From contig JAFDVI010000024.1 of assembly GCA_018269055.1 (NCBI GenBank), forward strand, positions 434,001-498,000: 64,000 nucleotides of DNA, given 5' to 3'. A program made the position numbers and the translations under genes. The stretch comes from Acidobacteriota bacterium (lineage in GTDB: Bacteria; Acidobacteriota; Blastocatellia; RBC074). Below the pieces are notes generated by a model. It ran no database searches. It was not told where the DNA came from and worked only from the letters and a program-made list of their open reading frames with translations. Positions 19,411 to 28,965 of this stretch are shown piece by piece (the stretch's first letter is position 1; each line of letters starts with the position of its first letter).

Positions 19411-20585
19411 CCTTCAACGCCTCCTGTTCCTGTCTCCTTCACCTCGGAGTGGTTTAACGGCACGACCTGTACCGTCGCGTTGCGCACTTCCGCCAGAAAC
19501 CGATTGATGACCGAACCGCGCAACAGGATTTCCCAGCGTGAGCGCGCCGACTGGCCAAAGATGACATGAGTGATCCCTTCGCGCCGTGCGAATTGGATCA
19601 ATTCATCGGCGACATTACTGCCTTTAAGCTTAATCACACGCGCGCCCAAGCTTTCGGCAAAGCGAATGTTTTCCTGCAATGACACATGATCTTTGGGGTC
19701 AATTCGCCCCGGTTCTTCGCGCGGCGTTTCGACATAAACCGCATACCAATCTTCCGCCAATCGCCCGGCGATTCGTGAACCGACGCGCAACAGCTTTTTG
19801 GCGCTGCCGCGCGAAGCCATGCACACCATCACCCGACCGGGCATTGTGGCTTGTTCCAATCCTTCCCGCTCGCGGTATTTGCGCGCTTTTACGTCCTGGT
19901 CTTCGGCCAGTTGCCGCAAGGCGAGTTCGCGCAAAGCGGTCAGATTGCCTTTGCGAAAGAAATTGTTGAGAGATTGCTCGATCTTTTCGACGCCATAAAT
20001 TTTGCCCTGCCGCAACCGCGTGCGAAGCGTGTCTACTGACACGTCCACGTTGACCACTTCATCCGCGCGACGAATGAAATAATCGGGAATCGTTTCGCGC
20101 ACGCGCACGCCCGTCACCTGGGCGACCACGTCGTTGAGCGATTCAATGTGTTGGATATTGACGGCGGTAATGACTGAAATACCGTGTTCGAGCAGTTCCA
20201 GCACATCTTCGTAACGTTTATGATTTTTGGAGCCGGGAACGTTGGTGTGCGCCAGTTCGTCAACGATGGCAATGGCGGGATGGCGCGCAATCACGGCTTC
20301 CAAATCCATTTCTTTCAGCGTCACGCCGCGATATTCAATCATTTTCAACGGAACCTGTTCCAGATCACTGATCAGCGCGGCGGTTTCGGCACGCCCATGC
20401 GTTTCGACTACGGCGACGACTACGTCCACGCCTTGCCTTTTGAGCAGGTGTGCGTCCCCCAGCATTTGATACGTTTTGCCGACACCGGGCGCTGCGCCAA
20501 GATAAACGCGCAATCGTGCCTGCTCCTCAGCCTTCAATTTGGCCAGCAGGGATTCCGGTGATGGTCGGGTCTCGCCGTTTTGCAT
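19407..20585 (-). CDS. kdpD: Stand-alone KdpD sensor half (KdpD N-domain plus USP)
   Basis: A 392-residue cytoplasmic protein equal to the N-terminal half of KdpD. Walker A is GAAPGVGKT (residues 30-38) and Walker B lies around IAIVDELAHTNVPGS (about 105-119). A universal-stress-protein domain follows (about 252-375: VMVCMASRGSAKKLL to FGQSARSRWEILLRGSV). It lacks the DUF4118 membrane region and the kinase domains, which are encoded separately at 30400-31581. Similar short KdpD proteins are known in cyanobacteria and Deinococcus. It follows kdpC by five bases and overlaps the His-less kinase by four. Confidence 0.93.
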   Translation of the reverse strand: MQNGETRPSPESLLAKLKAEEQARLRVYLGAAPGVGKTYQMLGDAHLLKRQGVDVVVAVVETHGRAETAALISDLEQVPLKMIEYRGVTLKEMDLEAVIARHPAIAIVDELAHTNVPGSKNHKRYEDVLELLEHGISVITAVNIQHIESLNDVVAQVTGVRVRETIPDYFIRRADEVVNVDVSVDTLRTRLRQGKIYGVEKIEQSLNNFFRKGNLTALRELALRQLAEDQDVKARKYREREGLEQATMPGRVMVCMASRGSAKKLLRVGSRIAGRLAEDWYAVYVETPREEPGRIDPKDHVSLQENIRFAESLGARVIKLKGSNVADELIQFARREGITHVIFGQSARSRWEILLRGSVINRFLAEVRNATVQVVPLNHSEVKETGTGGVEG

Positions 20586-20590
20586 GCCGA

Positions 20591-21169
20591 TTATTTCTTT
20601 AACGGATAACGTTCATCCAAAGCCAGATTAAGCAACAGCACATTCACGCGCGGTTCGCCCAGAAAACCCAACAGGCGTCCTTCGGTGTGCGCTGCGACCA
20701 CCTGTCGAATTTGTTCTTCGGTAACGCCACGTTCGCGCGCCACACGCGGTATCTGAAAATCCGCTCCGGCAGGCGAAATGTGCGGATCAAGGCCAGAAGC
20801 CGAAGTTGTCACCAGATCAACCGGAATCGGTTTGCCCAGATTTTCGGCTTGCAACTTTTCGACATCTGCTTTAACGCGGTCAACCAACTTTTTGCTGGTT
20901 GGGCCAAGGTTCGATCCTGAAGACGCGCCCGCGTCATAACCGACCGTGCCCGCCGCCGAAGGCCGTGAGCGAAAATAACCCGGTGAAGAAAACGGCTGGC
21001 CAATCAGCCGCGAGCCGATGATCTGGCCGTTGCGTTCGATCAACTGGCCGTTGGCTTTGTCTTTGAACATGACCTGAGCCAGTACCGTGACAACCAGCGG
21101 ATACACCAACCCCAAAAGCAGCGTTGTCACAATCGTCATCAATACTGCGGTAATTAGATTTTTGGTCAT
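20591..21169 (-). CDS. kdpC: Potassium-transporting ATPase subunit C
   Basis: A 192-residue KdpC subunit of the high-affinity KdpFABC potassium pump. One N-terminal membrane helix (about residues 8-30) is followed by a periplasmic domain with GSRLIGQPFSSPGYFRSRPSA, SGSNLGPTS, then SGLDPHISP and QIPRVARERG, all conserved in KdpC. It lies 14 bp after kdpB and ends five bp before the KdpD sensor half. Confidence 0.97.
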   Translation of the reverse strand: MTKNLITAVLMTIVTTLLLGLVYPLVVTVLAQVMFKDKANGQLIERNGQIIGSRLIGQPFSSPGYFRSRPSAAGTVGYDAGASSGSNLGPTSKKLVDRVKADVEKLQAENLGKPIPVDLVTTSASGLDPHISPAGADFQIPRVARERGVTEEQIRQVVAAHTEGRLLGFLGEPRVNVLLLNLALDERYPLKK

Positions 21170-21183
21170 TTGATTTGCCTCCT

Positions 21184-23223
21184 TTACGCAAGCCCCAGCG
21201 CCACGATGACAACATCAATCAGCTTGATTCCGATGAACGGGATGATGACCCCACCGAACCCGTAGATGAATAGGTTGCGCCGCAGCAGCGTCGCCGCACT
21301 CAGTGGGCGATACTTCACGCCTTTCAACGCTAGCGGAATTAGCACAATGATGATCAGCGCGTTGAAGATCACCGCCGACAAGATCGCCGATTGCGGCGTC
21401 GCCAGCTTCATGATGTTTAATGCATTCAGCACCGGAAACGCCGCAGAAAACATCGCCGGGATGATGGCAAAGTACTTGGCCACATCATTGGAAATGGAAA
21501 ACGTCGTCAGCGCGCCGCGCGTCATCAGAAGCTGTTTGCCGATTTCGACCACCTCGATCAGCTTGGTCGGGTTTGAATCCAAATCCACCATGTTGCCAGC
21601 TTCCTTGGCGGCCTGTGTCCCGGTGTTCATCGCCACGCCGACATCGGCTTGCGCAAGCGCTGGCGCATCATTCGTTCCGTCGCCGGTCATCGCCACCAGT
21701 TTGCCTTCGGCCTGTTCGCGCTTGATCAGGGCCATCTTGTCTTCGGGTTTTGCTTCGGCCAGGAAATCATCCACGCCGGCTTCGCGCGCAATCGTGGCGG
21801 CGGTCAGCGGATTGTCACCCGTGATCATCACCGTCTTGATGCCCATTGCGCGCAGTTGATCGAAGCGTTCTTTCATTCCCCCCTTGACGATGTCTTTCAG
21901 GTAAATGATGCCCAGGGGGCGTTTGTTGTCGGCGACCACCAACGGCGTACCCCCGGCGCGCGATATGCGTTCGACGGTGTCGCGTAATTCACGCGGGCAT
22001 TGATGCCCGTTGCCGTTGACGTATTTTTCAATCGCATCCACCGCGCCTTTGCGAATTTCGCGCGCGTCGTAATTCACGCCGGACATGCGTGTTTGGGCTG
22101 TGAATGGGATGAAATGCGTTTGATGTGTGTGCAACTCACGCCCGCGCAGTCCATATTTTTCTTTCGCCAGCACGACAATTGATCGGCCTTCCGGCGTCTC
22201 ATCAGCGAGCGAAGACAGTTGGGCTGCTTCGGCCAGTTCCATGGCGTCCACACCGGGCAGCGGGATAAATTCTGTCGCCTGCCGATTGCCGAGCGTGATC
22301 GTGCCGGTTTTGTCGAGCAACAGCGTGTTTACATCACCCGCCGCTTCCACCGCGCGCCCCGACATCGCCAGCACGTTGTGTTGAATCAGCCGATCCATTC
22401 CGGCAATGCCAATAGCCGACAGCAAGCCGCCGATGGTCGTTGGAATCAAACACACCAACAGCGAGACCAGCACGAAAATCGTCTGCGCCGCATTGGAATA
22501 CATTGCGAAGGGTTGCAAGGTGACAACCGCCAGAAGGAAAACAATCGTCAGTCCGGCAAGCAGGATGTTGAGCGCGATTTCATTTGGTGTCTTTTGACGC
22601 TCCGCGCCTTCAACCAGCGCGATCATTCGATCAAGGAAAGTCTCGCCCGGATTCGAGGTGATGCGGATTTTGATTTGATCCGAGAGCACGCGCGTGCCAC
22701 CCGTGACCGCCGAACGGTCGCCCCCGGCTTCGCGGATGACGGGCGCGGATTCGCCTGTGATCGCCGACTCGTCCACCGAAGCCACGCCTTCGATGATCTC
22801 GCCATCGCCCGGAATAAATTCGCCCGCCGAAACCAGCACAACATCGTCTTTACGCAGTTGCGGCGCGGGTACGACTTCAGTCTGCCCGTTCGGAAGCAGC
22901 TTGCGCGCAGTGGTTTCTGTGCGCGATTTACGCAAGTTATCTGCCTGCGCCTTACCGCGCCCTTCAGCCATCGCCTCGGCGAAATTGGCGAAGAGCACCG
23001 TGAACCAGAGCCAGAGCGTGATTTGCAAGTCAAAGCCGATGCCCGGCGCCCCTTTCGCAATGTCGCGGAAGAGCAGCAAAGTGGTAATGACGCTGCCGAC
23101 TTCGACGACGAACATCACCGGGTTTCCCATCATTTTGACGGGATTCAGCTTGAGGAACGCATCCCCCAAGGCACGCGTCATGATCTTCGGATCCCAAATT
23201 GAGATTGCTTTTTCTTTAGCCAT
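21184..23223 (-). CDS. kdpB: Potassium-transporting P-type ATPase, subunit B
   Basis: Catalytic P-type ATPase subunit of KdpFABC, 679 residues. Visible motifs are TGES (ITGESAPV), the phosphorylated Asp in [10 protein letters not shown], the nucleotide-binding region, [14 protein letters not shown] and [19 protein letters not shown]. Membrane segments flank them as expected. It is essentially full length. An overlapping 327-residue plus-strand frame is a shadow. kdpA lies 66 bp upstream. Confidence 0.98.
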   Translation of the reverse strand: MAKEKAISIWDPKIMTRALGDAFLKLNPVKMMGNPVMFVVEVGSVITTLLLFRDIAKGAPGIGFDLQITLWLWFTVLFANFAEAMAEGRGKAQADNLRKSRTETTARKLLPNGQTEVVPAPQLRKDDVVLVSAGEFIPGDGEIIEGVASVDESAITGESAPVIREAGGDRSAVTGGTRVLSDQIKIRITSNPGETFLDRMIALVEGAERQKTPNEIALNILLAGLTIVFLLAVVTLQPFAMYSNAAQTIFVLVSLLVCLIPTTIGGLLSAIGIAGMDRLIQHNVLAMSGRAVEAAGDVNTLLLDKTGTITLGNRQATEFIPLPGVDAMELAEAAQLSSLADETPEGRSIVVLAKEKYGLRGRELHTHQTHFIPFTAQTRMSGVNYDAREIRKGAVDAIEKYVNGNGHQCPRELRDTVERISRAGGTPLVVADNKRPLGIIYLKDIVKGGMKERFDQLRAMGIKTVMITGDNPLTAATIAREAGVDDFLAEAKPEDKMALIKREQAEGKLVAMTGDGTNDAPALAQADVGVAMNTGTQAAKEAGNMVDLDSNPTKLIEVVEIGKQLLMTRGALTTFSISNDVAKYFAIIPAMFSAAFPVLNALNIMKLATPQSAILSAVIFNALIIIVLIPLALKGVKYRPLSAATLLRRNLFIYGFGGVIIPFIGIKLIDVVIVALGLA

Positions 23224-23289
23224 AACGTTTCAAAGTTGTTTGCGAACAGCCGTCAACGGATCGGGTTGAGTTGGCGGCTGATCGCCAGT

Positions 23290-25104
23290 TTAGAAAGTCT
23301 GCCCAGCCTGCATCAGCAGATGCTCCACGATCGGGCCTAAGCTCAAAACCGGGAAGAACGTCAGAGCGCCAACGATCAAAATCACGCTCACCAACAACGT
23401 CGCAAAGAGCGGCGTCGTGACCGGAAAGGTGCCTAATGACGGCGGCACAGCTTTTTTGCGTCCCAGGCTGCCCGCAATGGCCAGCATCGGGATGATCATG
23501 AAAAAGCGGCCAAACAACATCGCCAAGCCGTTTGTTGTGTTGTACCAGAGCGTATTGGCGTTGAGCCCGGCGAACGCTGAGCCATTGTTGCCGGTGGCGG
23601 ACGTGAAGCAGTAGAGAATTTCAGACAAACCATGCGGCCCGTTGTTATTAAGTGAAGTCAGGCCGAATGAATCCGACATCGCGGAAATCGCCGTGAACAG
23701 CAGGATGCAGAGCGGAAAGATCAACACGTAGAGCATCGCCATCTTCACGTCGTAAGCTTCGATTTTCTTGCCCAGGTATTCCGGCGTGCGTCCGACCATC
23801 AGCCCGGCGATGAAGACCGAAAGCACGACCATCACCAACACACCGTACATTCCCGCGCCGACGCCGCCAAAGATCACTTCGCCGAGCAGGATGTTGGTCA
23901 GCGGCACCAATCCACCGAGCGGCGTGTAGGAATCGTGCATGCTGTTGACGCTGCCGTTCGAAGCATCGGTGGTCGCAGTGGCCCACAGGGTGGAATTCGC
24001 GATCCCGTAGCGCACTTCCTTGCCTTCCATATTGCCGCCGGACTGCGTCGCGGAGGCGACTTGATCCACGCCCGCCGGAAAGATCGGGTTGCCCCGGGCT
24101 TCCGCCCAATACGCGACCAAGATGCCAACGAAGAACAGGAAGGCCATCGCGGCGAACACTGCCCAGCCGTGCCTCTGTGATCCGACCATACGTCCCAGCG
24201 TGTAGGTGAAGCCGGCAGAGATCGCCAGAATCGCAAACATCTCCAGGAAGTTTGAGAACGGGGTCGGATTCTCGAACGGGTGCGCAGAATTGACGTTGAA
24301 GAAACCACCGCCGTTCGTTCCGAGTTGTTTGATGGCGATCTGCGACGCCGCCGGTCCTTGCGCGATCACCTGATCGGCGACTTGCTGCGTTTCCTGTAGC
24401 GGGTTGCCATCCGGCCCGTTGACGACATTGCCCTGCGCGTCTTTCTTGTCCACTTGCACCGTCTGCGGATCAACGAGTTTGGCCGTGTCATAAGGTTTCA
24501 GGTTCTGCGGCACGCCGGTAAAGACCAGCGCCAGCGCCAGGACGAGGCTCATCGGCAGCAGGATATAGAGCGTCCCGCGCACCATATCCACCCAGAAGTT
24601 GCCGAGCGCATCAATCTCGCGCCGCGCAATGCCGCGGATGAAGGCAATCGCCAACCCCATGCCGACCGCCGCCGAAATGAAGTTGTGATACGCCAACCCC
24701 GCCATCTGCGACAGGTAACTCATCGTCACTTCGCCGCTGTACCCTTGCCAATTGGTGTTGGTCGTGAACGACGCCGCCGTGTTGAATGACGAGTGCGTGC
24801 TGACACCCAGAAGCTTCTGCGGGTTGAATGGCAGGTAGTATTGCAACCGTTGCAGCGCGTAGAGCACGATCATTGGTACAACGCTGAAAAGCAGCATTGC
24901 CAACGCGTACTCTGTCCAGCGCATTTCCCGATTCTCGTCCACGCGGGTCAAACGATAGATCAGCTTTTCGACAGGCCGCATGACCGGGTCAAGAAACGTT
25001 CGCTCGCGGTTGAAGACGCGCGCCATAAACACGCCGAGCGGCTTCGTAATGGCGAGGAGGAGCGCAAAGAAAAACAGAATTTGTAACCATCCGTTGAGAG
25101 TCAT
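23290..25104 (-). CDS. kdpA: Potassium-transporting ATPase subunit A
   Basis: The K+-channel-like subunit of KdpFABC, 604 residues with about ten membrane helices. Selectivity-loop segments are visible: [32 protein letters not shown] and [14 protein letters not shown]. The GTNGGGFF loop is an invariant KdpA signature. It lies 13 bp after kdpF. The kdp genes look more GC-rich than the origin-proximal block, judged by eye only. Confidence 0.98.
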   Translation of the reverse strand: MTLNGWLQILFFFALLLAITKPLGVFMARVFNRERTFLDPVMRPVEKLIYRLTRVDENREMRWTEYALAMLLFSVVPMIVLYALQRLQYYLPFNPQKLLGVSTHSSFNTAASFTTNTNWQGYSGEVTMSYLSQMAGLAYHNFISAAVGMGLAIAFIRGIARREIDALGNFWVDMVRGTLYILLPMSLVLALALVFTGVPQNLKPYDTAKLVDPQTVQVDKKDAQGNVVNGPDGNPLQETQQVADQVIAQGPAASQIAIKQLGTNGGGFFNVNSAHPFENPTPFSNFLEMFAILAISAGFTYTLGRMVGSQRHGWAVFAAMAFLFFVGILVAYWAEARGNPIFPAGVDQVASATQSGGNMEGKEVRYGIANSTLWATATTDASNGSVNSMHDSYTPLGGLVPLTNILLGEVIFGGVGAGMYGVLVMVVLSVFIAGLMVGRTPEYLGKKIEAYDVKMAMLYVLIFPLCILLFTAISAMSDSFGLTSLNNNGPHGLSEILYCFTSATGNNGSAFAGLNANTLWYNTTNGLAMLFGRFFMIIPMLAIAGSLGRKKAVPPSLGTFPVTTPLFATLLVSVILIVGALTFFPVLSLGPIVEHLLMQAGQTF

Positions 25105-25117
25105 CGGATTTGCCTCT

Positions 25118-25207
25118 TTAGAATTTTTCGGGGCGCAAAAGCGCGTAAGTCAGGTAAATGAGTAACAGGGCGGAAACCGTGATGCCCAGAATTGCTTCGA
25201 GATTCAT
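25118..25207 (-). CDS. kdpF: Potassium-transporting ATPase subunit F
   Basis: A 29-residue single-helix protein: [19 protein letters not shown] then [10 protein letters not shown]. The C-terminal ALLRPEKF is the hallmark of KdpF, a small stabilising subunit of the pump. AAAAAGGAG lies upstream of the ATG. It follows another tiny membrane ORF by 14 bp and precedes kdpA by 13 bp. Confidence 0.93.
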   Translation of the reverse strand: MNLEAILGITVSALLLIYLTYALLRPEKF

Positions 25208-25221
25208 GGCTCGACTCCTTT

Positions 25222-25305
25222 TTACAGTTTGTCGCACCCGCGCACATAAGCGAGCGAGAGAAGGAAGAAAACGATTGTTGCTCCTGTAAAGACAATGTCC
25301 CACAT
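25222..25305 (-). CDS. 27-residue membrane peptide at the head of the kdp operon
   Basis: MWDIVFTGATIVFFLLSLAY then VRGCDKL. The peptide is one hydrophobic helix followed by a short basic/polar tail with one Cys. A strong AAAAGGAG lies five bases before the ATG. It is distinct from KdpF, which follows 14 bp downstream with its own ribosome-binding site. The layout suggests a translated micropeptide that may join or regulate the Kdp pump; this is inference, supported by the start signal and operon position only. Confidence 0.65.
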   Translation of the reverse strand: MWDIVFTGATIVFFLLSLAYVRGCDKL

Positions 25306-25416
25306 AAAAGCTCCTTTTGAATTGCCGCCAATCAAACCGTTATTGCCGGAGACGGTGGAGGAGGCTTGAGCGCAGGCGTTGGCGCAATGTTAAGAGTCCC
25401 TGTCGCTTACGCTCTT

Positions 25417-25442
25417 CCTCCCTGACCTCCGCCCGCCTCGCC
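25417..25442 (-). promoter_or_regulatory. G-run cluster in the kdp 5' leader
   Basis: Read on the transcribed (minus) strand, seven runs of two or three G are separated by one to three bases across 26 nt. The pattern could form a two-tetrad G-quadruplex. An alternative stem pairs GGCTTGAG (plus 25363-25370) with CTCAAGCC (25442-25449), plus AGGCG (25374-25378) with CGCCT (25434-25438). The two folds share bases. Whether the leader is transcribed here is unknown. Confidence 0.35.
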
Positions 25443-25540
25443 TCAAGCCGGTTTGGGAGCAAGCAAACAAACAATCGCTTGATCCCGTTCCACAACCTGT
25501 CAGGCTTGGCTCTGCCCGCAAACATCGCTCAACTCCAGTT

Positions 25541-26278
25541 TCAGAACGTGACGCCGTAATAGATGAACAGCCCGTTGTTTTTGCGTCCGTAATTGCCAAA
25601 GCTGTAACCGACGTTGACCAGTTGATTTTTCGGTAGACTGAAAGAGAAACCCGGCGTTACATAACCGAATCCGTTCTTGCCGCTGAACCAGTCGGCCACA
25701 AAGCTGACTTTGCCGGCAATCGGCTGTTCGTAGCCGACAATCGCGCCGCCCTTGTCCACGTCGGCGTCCAATCCGGCAAGGCCGTATCCGCCAACCGTCA
25801 GGCGCGGGCCATAAGTTCCTTTGAACTTCTTGCTGACGTTGCCGTAGAAAAGTCCAAAAGTGTCGTTGTCATCACGGTTCCGCAACGGCGTATAAGCAAT
25901 GGCGCCGACCGACAGCGCCGCGCCCGATTTTTCGTTCGCGTAAAACTGCCACTTGATGTTCGGTTGCGCGTAAACGACGGTCGGCGCAGCCGAATGAGTG
26001 GCCGCCACGTTCAATCCAACCTCCACGCTTTTGCCCACGCCGTAGACCACGCGCGGGACGAATGAGTGAAAACCACCTTTGTCAAAGTGTTCCAGGTGGC
26101 CGATAAAATCGAACTCAAAATAAGTCTTTTGCGGCGCCACTACGTCCGTGGTCGGGATATTGAAGATCGTAGATTGTGCAAACACTGTTTGGCCCGACAG
26201 GCTCAGTAAAGTGCCGATGACAGCAAGCCCGAGGCCAAATGCCCGTTGCCGCGAAGTGAAAAAGATTTTGTACAACAT
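25541..26278 (-). CDS. Exported protein, outer-membrane beta-barrel candidate
   Basis: A 245-residue protein with an N-terminal signal peptide (hydrophobic about residues 14-32, likely cleavage after VFAQ). The remainder alternates polar and hydrophobic residues in Gly/Tyr/Phe-rich strands, for example VEVGLNVAATHS and RLTVGGYGLAGLD, and ends in a terminal Phe (YYGVTF), as many outer-membrane barrels do. No family is recognised. It precedes the kdp genes on the same strand, with a 235-bp leader between, so a role in cation entry is possible but unproven. Confidence 0.7.
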   Translation of the reverse strand: MLYKIFFTSRQRAFGLGLAVIGTLLSLSGQTVFAQSTIFNIPTTDVVAPQKTYFEFDFIGHLEHFDKGGFHSFVPRVVYGVGKSVEVGLNVAATHSAAPTVVYAQPNIKWQFYANEKSGAALSVGAIAYTPLRNRDDNDTFGLFYGNVSKKFKGTYGPRLTVGGYGLAGLDADVDKGGAIVGYEQPIAGKVSFVADWFSGKNGFGYVTPGFSFSLPKNQLVNVGYSFGNYGRKNNGLFIYYGVTF

Positions 26279-26341
26279 AATGATTTCCGTACCCCCCCTC
26301 AGAACTCCTTATTCAATTTGAGCGGTTTTCAATTGCGTGTA

Positions 26342-26410
26342 GGGCAGATTTTCCAATCTGCCCAGGATTTCGCACTTGCGGGAATCTCGGCAGGGCGGGA
26401 AAACCTGCCG
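26342..26410. repeat. Pair of short palindromes (GCAGATT/GCAGG type)
   Basis: GGGCAGATT-TTCC-AATCTGCCC at 26342-26363 is a perfect nine-bp stem. CGGCAGG (26388-26394) and CCTGCCG (26404-26410) form a second one. The cores resemble the palindromes at 33601-33675, pointing to a dispersed intergenic element. Confidence 0.75.
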
Positions 26411-26532
26411 TATATTCATCTGAAAACCGACTCAAGCGTGCATCTACTCAAAAACCTCCCCGCGCCAATGGGTGAAAACTCCCGTTGGCCTGCCGCGAAG
26501 TGAGCGAAAACGCCCAGACAACTGCGTCAGAT

Positions 26533-26868
26533 TTAAGACTCGTCTTCGTCGTCGTACCGCGCAGTGTTCGACTGGCGCTGCTGTTTATCCTTTTCCAGCC
26601 AATCCAGGCAGAAAGCAGCCAGGACAATCAGCGGGACAGTCAAAAAAAGCAGTACCGACCCGGCAGTAGAAAGCCAGTGCCGCACCTCATCATTGGATAC
26701 CAGCCACCCGGCAACGATCAGAAAGGAACCCGAAAGCGCAACAATCACGCTTCCGCCCAGTCCAATGGCAACTCCGGTGATCTGGGCTTTTCCCAACACC
26801 CCGCGAGCTTTCATCCGGGGCTTCAAACCTCTTTGTGCGTTCTGATGATCAAATGTCAGTGCGTTCAT
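26533..26868 (-). CDS. Small two-helix membrane protein
   Basis: A 111-residue protein of unknown function with two predicted membrane helices (about residues 35-57 and 66-88) and a charged Lys/Gln/Asp/Glu-rich C-terminal tail. ATG at 26868 is chosen because AAAGGGAG lies six bases upstream; longer frames starting near 26982 or 27099 have no such signal. It lies between the anti-sigma-linked exported protein and the barrel candidate, on the same strand as the kdp genes. Confidence 0.6.
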   Translation of the reverse strand: MNALTFDHQNAQRGLKPRMKARGVLGKAQITGVAIGLGGSVIVALSGSFLIVAGWLVSNDEVRHWLSTAGSVLLFLTVPLIVLAAFCLDWLEKDKQQRQSNTARYDDEDES

Positions 26869-27194
26869 AACATCTCCCTTTGACTGATCGGATACGGCGT
26901 TGTCGCCAATCGTTTCATCCAATGAACGACTGGCGTGTCCGCGAAGCGACGAACCTTGTTCTTTTTCGTATGGATCAATCATTGACAACGGGAGAATAGG
27001 AGAAGACGCATAAGGATGGCGTAAGCGGTTTATAAAGAATTCGTAAAGGTAGGCTGAAAGTAGGAAAGGAACATAGACAGCGTGTGCTGCGCTGGGCAAA
27101 ATCTTCAGCGGAAAGATAATTGGCTGAGGCGCGAAAGAGTAAAAAATAAATGTAGGGCGGAGCTGTTTCTGGTTCCGCCCACAAATTCAAATTA
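26869..27194. other. 326-bp intergenic region
   Basis: No convincing gene. It holds the leader of the small membrane protein. At its right end GGGCGGA (27155-27161) and TCCGCCC (27174-27180) can form a stem just after the exported protein gene, possibly a weak terminator without a T-run. Confidence 0.5.
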
Positions 27195-28157
27195 TTACTT
27201 TTCTTCCGGTTTGGCCACTTTGTCCCGCACCTTCTTTTCAAGGTCGAGTTTTTCTTCATACATATTGCGCAGAGTGTAATCGGCAGGCAATTCAAACAGG
27301 GAATGGTCAGGCTCCGCGCGGTTGATGTTGGTCAGGCGATATGTCGTTTCGCCCGTCCGTGGATCGCTGTGTTTGGTCATCACCAGCAGTTGCAATTCCG
27401 GCGAATACCACTGTTCGGAAACTATATTGATCGGCAAATCATTTCCGATCTGACCGGCGGGAATGGTGATTGTGACGCGCGTTCCTTCGGCCTCCACGCC
27501 TTCAATCCTCTGGCTGCCAAGCATCTCTTTGGCCGTCTGCTTCTTTTCCGAGAGAGTGGCATAAGGAACTGTTTTCGCCAACAAAAGCTTTTCCTCCTGG
27601 TCAAGCTTCATCTTTCTCTCTTCACTGCGAGCCAGTTCCACCTTCTTCATCTCTTCTCCGCGAGCCAGGTCCACCATCTTCACCATTCCACCAAATTCCG
27701 ACTTCATGGCCGTCCGGTTTTGCGGGTCAAGAGAGTAGTTGATGCCGCTGGCCGGGTCGCTGATGACGACTGATTTCGGAGTTCCGTCTTTCGACATCAC
27801 TTCGCGGCGGATGCGTCCCGCGCTGTCGCGGTAAACGGTGGTGGTGGTCGTCTGTCTGATGCGGTTGCCGTCGCCGAGCGTCTGAACGGATTCAGAAACC
27901 GTCACCGCCGAATAAGGTGCGCCCTTGACCAGCTTGGTTTCAAAAGCGAGCTTCGAATCCAGAACGGTAAACAGTTCCGCTTGGATTTTGCCTTCTATAT
28001 CTGCGGCCAAACTGCCCTGGGCGACGGCCTTCTCTACCGCCGCTTTTTTCGCCGCAGCCTTTTCCTGCTCCGTTTCCTGAGCGAACGCCGTTGCGCCACT
28101 GATGACCAGCGAAAGCAAAACGGCTGCTACTGTTGTGACATACCTTGATGATTTCAT
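27195..28157 (-). CDS. Exported protein of unknown function
   Basis: A 320-residue protein with a clear signal peptide (cleavage probably after ATAFAQ, near residue 26), then a Lys/Ala/Glu-rich helix (about 28-50). The central region includes TTTTTVYRDSAGRIRRE and a later charged KKVELARSEERKMKL helix. The VYRDSAGRIRRE pattern occurs in acidobacterial exported proteins. It follows an anti-sigma factor gene by 19 bp and probably belongs to that regulon. No enzymatic motif is seen. Confidence 0.7.
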   Translation of the reverse strand: MKSSRYVTTVAAVLLSLVISGATAFAQETEQEKAAAKKAAVEKAVAQGSLAADIEGKIQAELFTVLDSKLAFETKLVKGAPYSAVTVSESVQTLGDGNRIRQTTTTTVYRDSAGRIRREVMSKDGTPKSVVISDPASGINYSLDPQNRTAMKSEFGGMVKMVDLARGEEMKKVELARSEERKMKLDQEEKLLLAKTVPYATLSEKKQTAKEMLGSQRIEGVEAEGTRVTITIPAGQIGNDLPINIVSEQWYSPELQLLVMTKHSDPRTGETTYRLTNINRAEPDHSLFELPADYTLRNMYEEKLDLEKKVRDKVAKPEEK

Positions 28158-28176
28158 TGCAAGCTCCTTTTTCTGA

Positions 28177-28965
28177 TTATCTGTTATTTGGTTGGGACGA
28201 TCCTGCGTCGGTCAGTTCGTCCGGTCGAACAAAGCGAATGGCGCGTGCCATTCCATCTTGGCCGACCACCAGATCGGCGAGAACGGATTTGGTGACGTCA
28301 TCCGCAGTAATTGGCAATCCCATGGAAATCAGCGTCGAAGCGAGCAGTTTCACGCGCAACACCTGGCCGCTTTCCAATGGGACAAGCTGGTTTTCATCGG
28401 CCAAGGCGATGAATGCCGTGGTGATTTCTTTGCTATGGGACGCTGTTTGCCGAACCGGCTTGCGCGTCGTATGACGCTGGCTGGCCGCTTCGAAAACGAC
28501 TTTGCGCTCCGGTGCCATGGGGAGGGCAATGGGTTCCGGCTCAGATTTTTGAGGTGCAGTTGGTGACGGCTTCACTTCTGCTGTTTTTTGCGTCTGTTCA
28601 CCAAATCGCCATTGCCGAATCAATCCAGCCAGAACAAGAAGCAGAAAAACCGCCGCCGCGACAGCCAACATCCGCTTTGCCCGGAAACGTGATCGAATTG
28701 GCACAACGTTATGAACAGGTTTGGCATTCATCCGTTTCCGAAAAGCGGCGCGCAGCGATTGTTCCACATGCGCGGGCGCTTCCTCATAACGAAGGCTTTT
28801 TGCAGTGGCGCCAATCGCGACTGTGATTGCTTGCTGTTCGGCCAGCCTGTCCGCGCACGACGGACATTGAGCGAGATGGGCGATCGTCTGGCGTCGAGCC
28901 GAAGCGTCCAGCAATTGCGCCCGCGCCATACCCAGAATGATGATTTCGAAATCTTGACAGTTCAT
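28177..28965 (-). CDS. Membrane anti-sigma factor (zinc-finger type)
   Basis: A 262-residue protein. The N-terminal anti-sigma zinc-finger motif HLAQCPSCADRL gives the HxxxCxxC pattern, after an initial Cys (MNCQDFE). A single membrane helix (about residues 98-117) follows, then a Pro/Lys-rich linker and a C-terminal extracytoplasmic domain. It is expected to hold the adjacent ECF sigma factor inactive until an envelope signal arrives. The start at 28965 makes an ATGA overlap with the sigma gene stop, which fixes the choice over an ATG three codons upstream. Confidence 0.85.
   Translation of the reverse strand: MNCQDFEIIILGMARAQLLDASARRQTIAHLAQCPSCADRLAEQQAITVAIGATAKSLRYEEAPAHVEQSLRAAFRKRMNAKPVHNVVPIRSRFRAKRMLAVAAAVFLLLVLAGLIRQWRFGEQTQKTAEVKPSPTAPQKSEPEPIALPMAPERKVVFEAASQRHTTRKPVRQTASHSKEITTAFIALADENQLVPLESGQVLRVKLLASTLISMGLPITADDVTKSVLADLVVGQDGMARAIRFVRPDELTDAGSSQPNNR

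Noticed and set aside
22219-23202. 327-codon plus-strand frame inside kdpB
   Set aside because: It is the antisense shadow of a fully supported P-type ATPase gene. It has no recognisable domain and no start signal.
25306-25540. c-di-AMP (ydaO-type) riboswitch in the kdp leader
   Set aside because: kdp genes can be controlled by this riboswitch in Firmicutes, but the conserved ydaO sequence blocks are not visible here; only a G-run cluster and a hairpin are.
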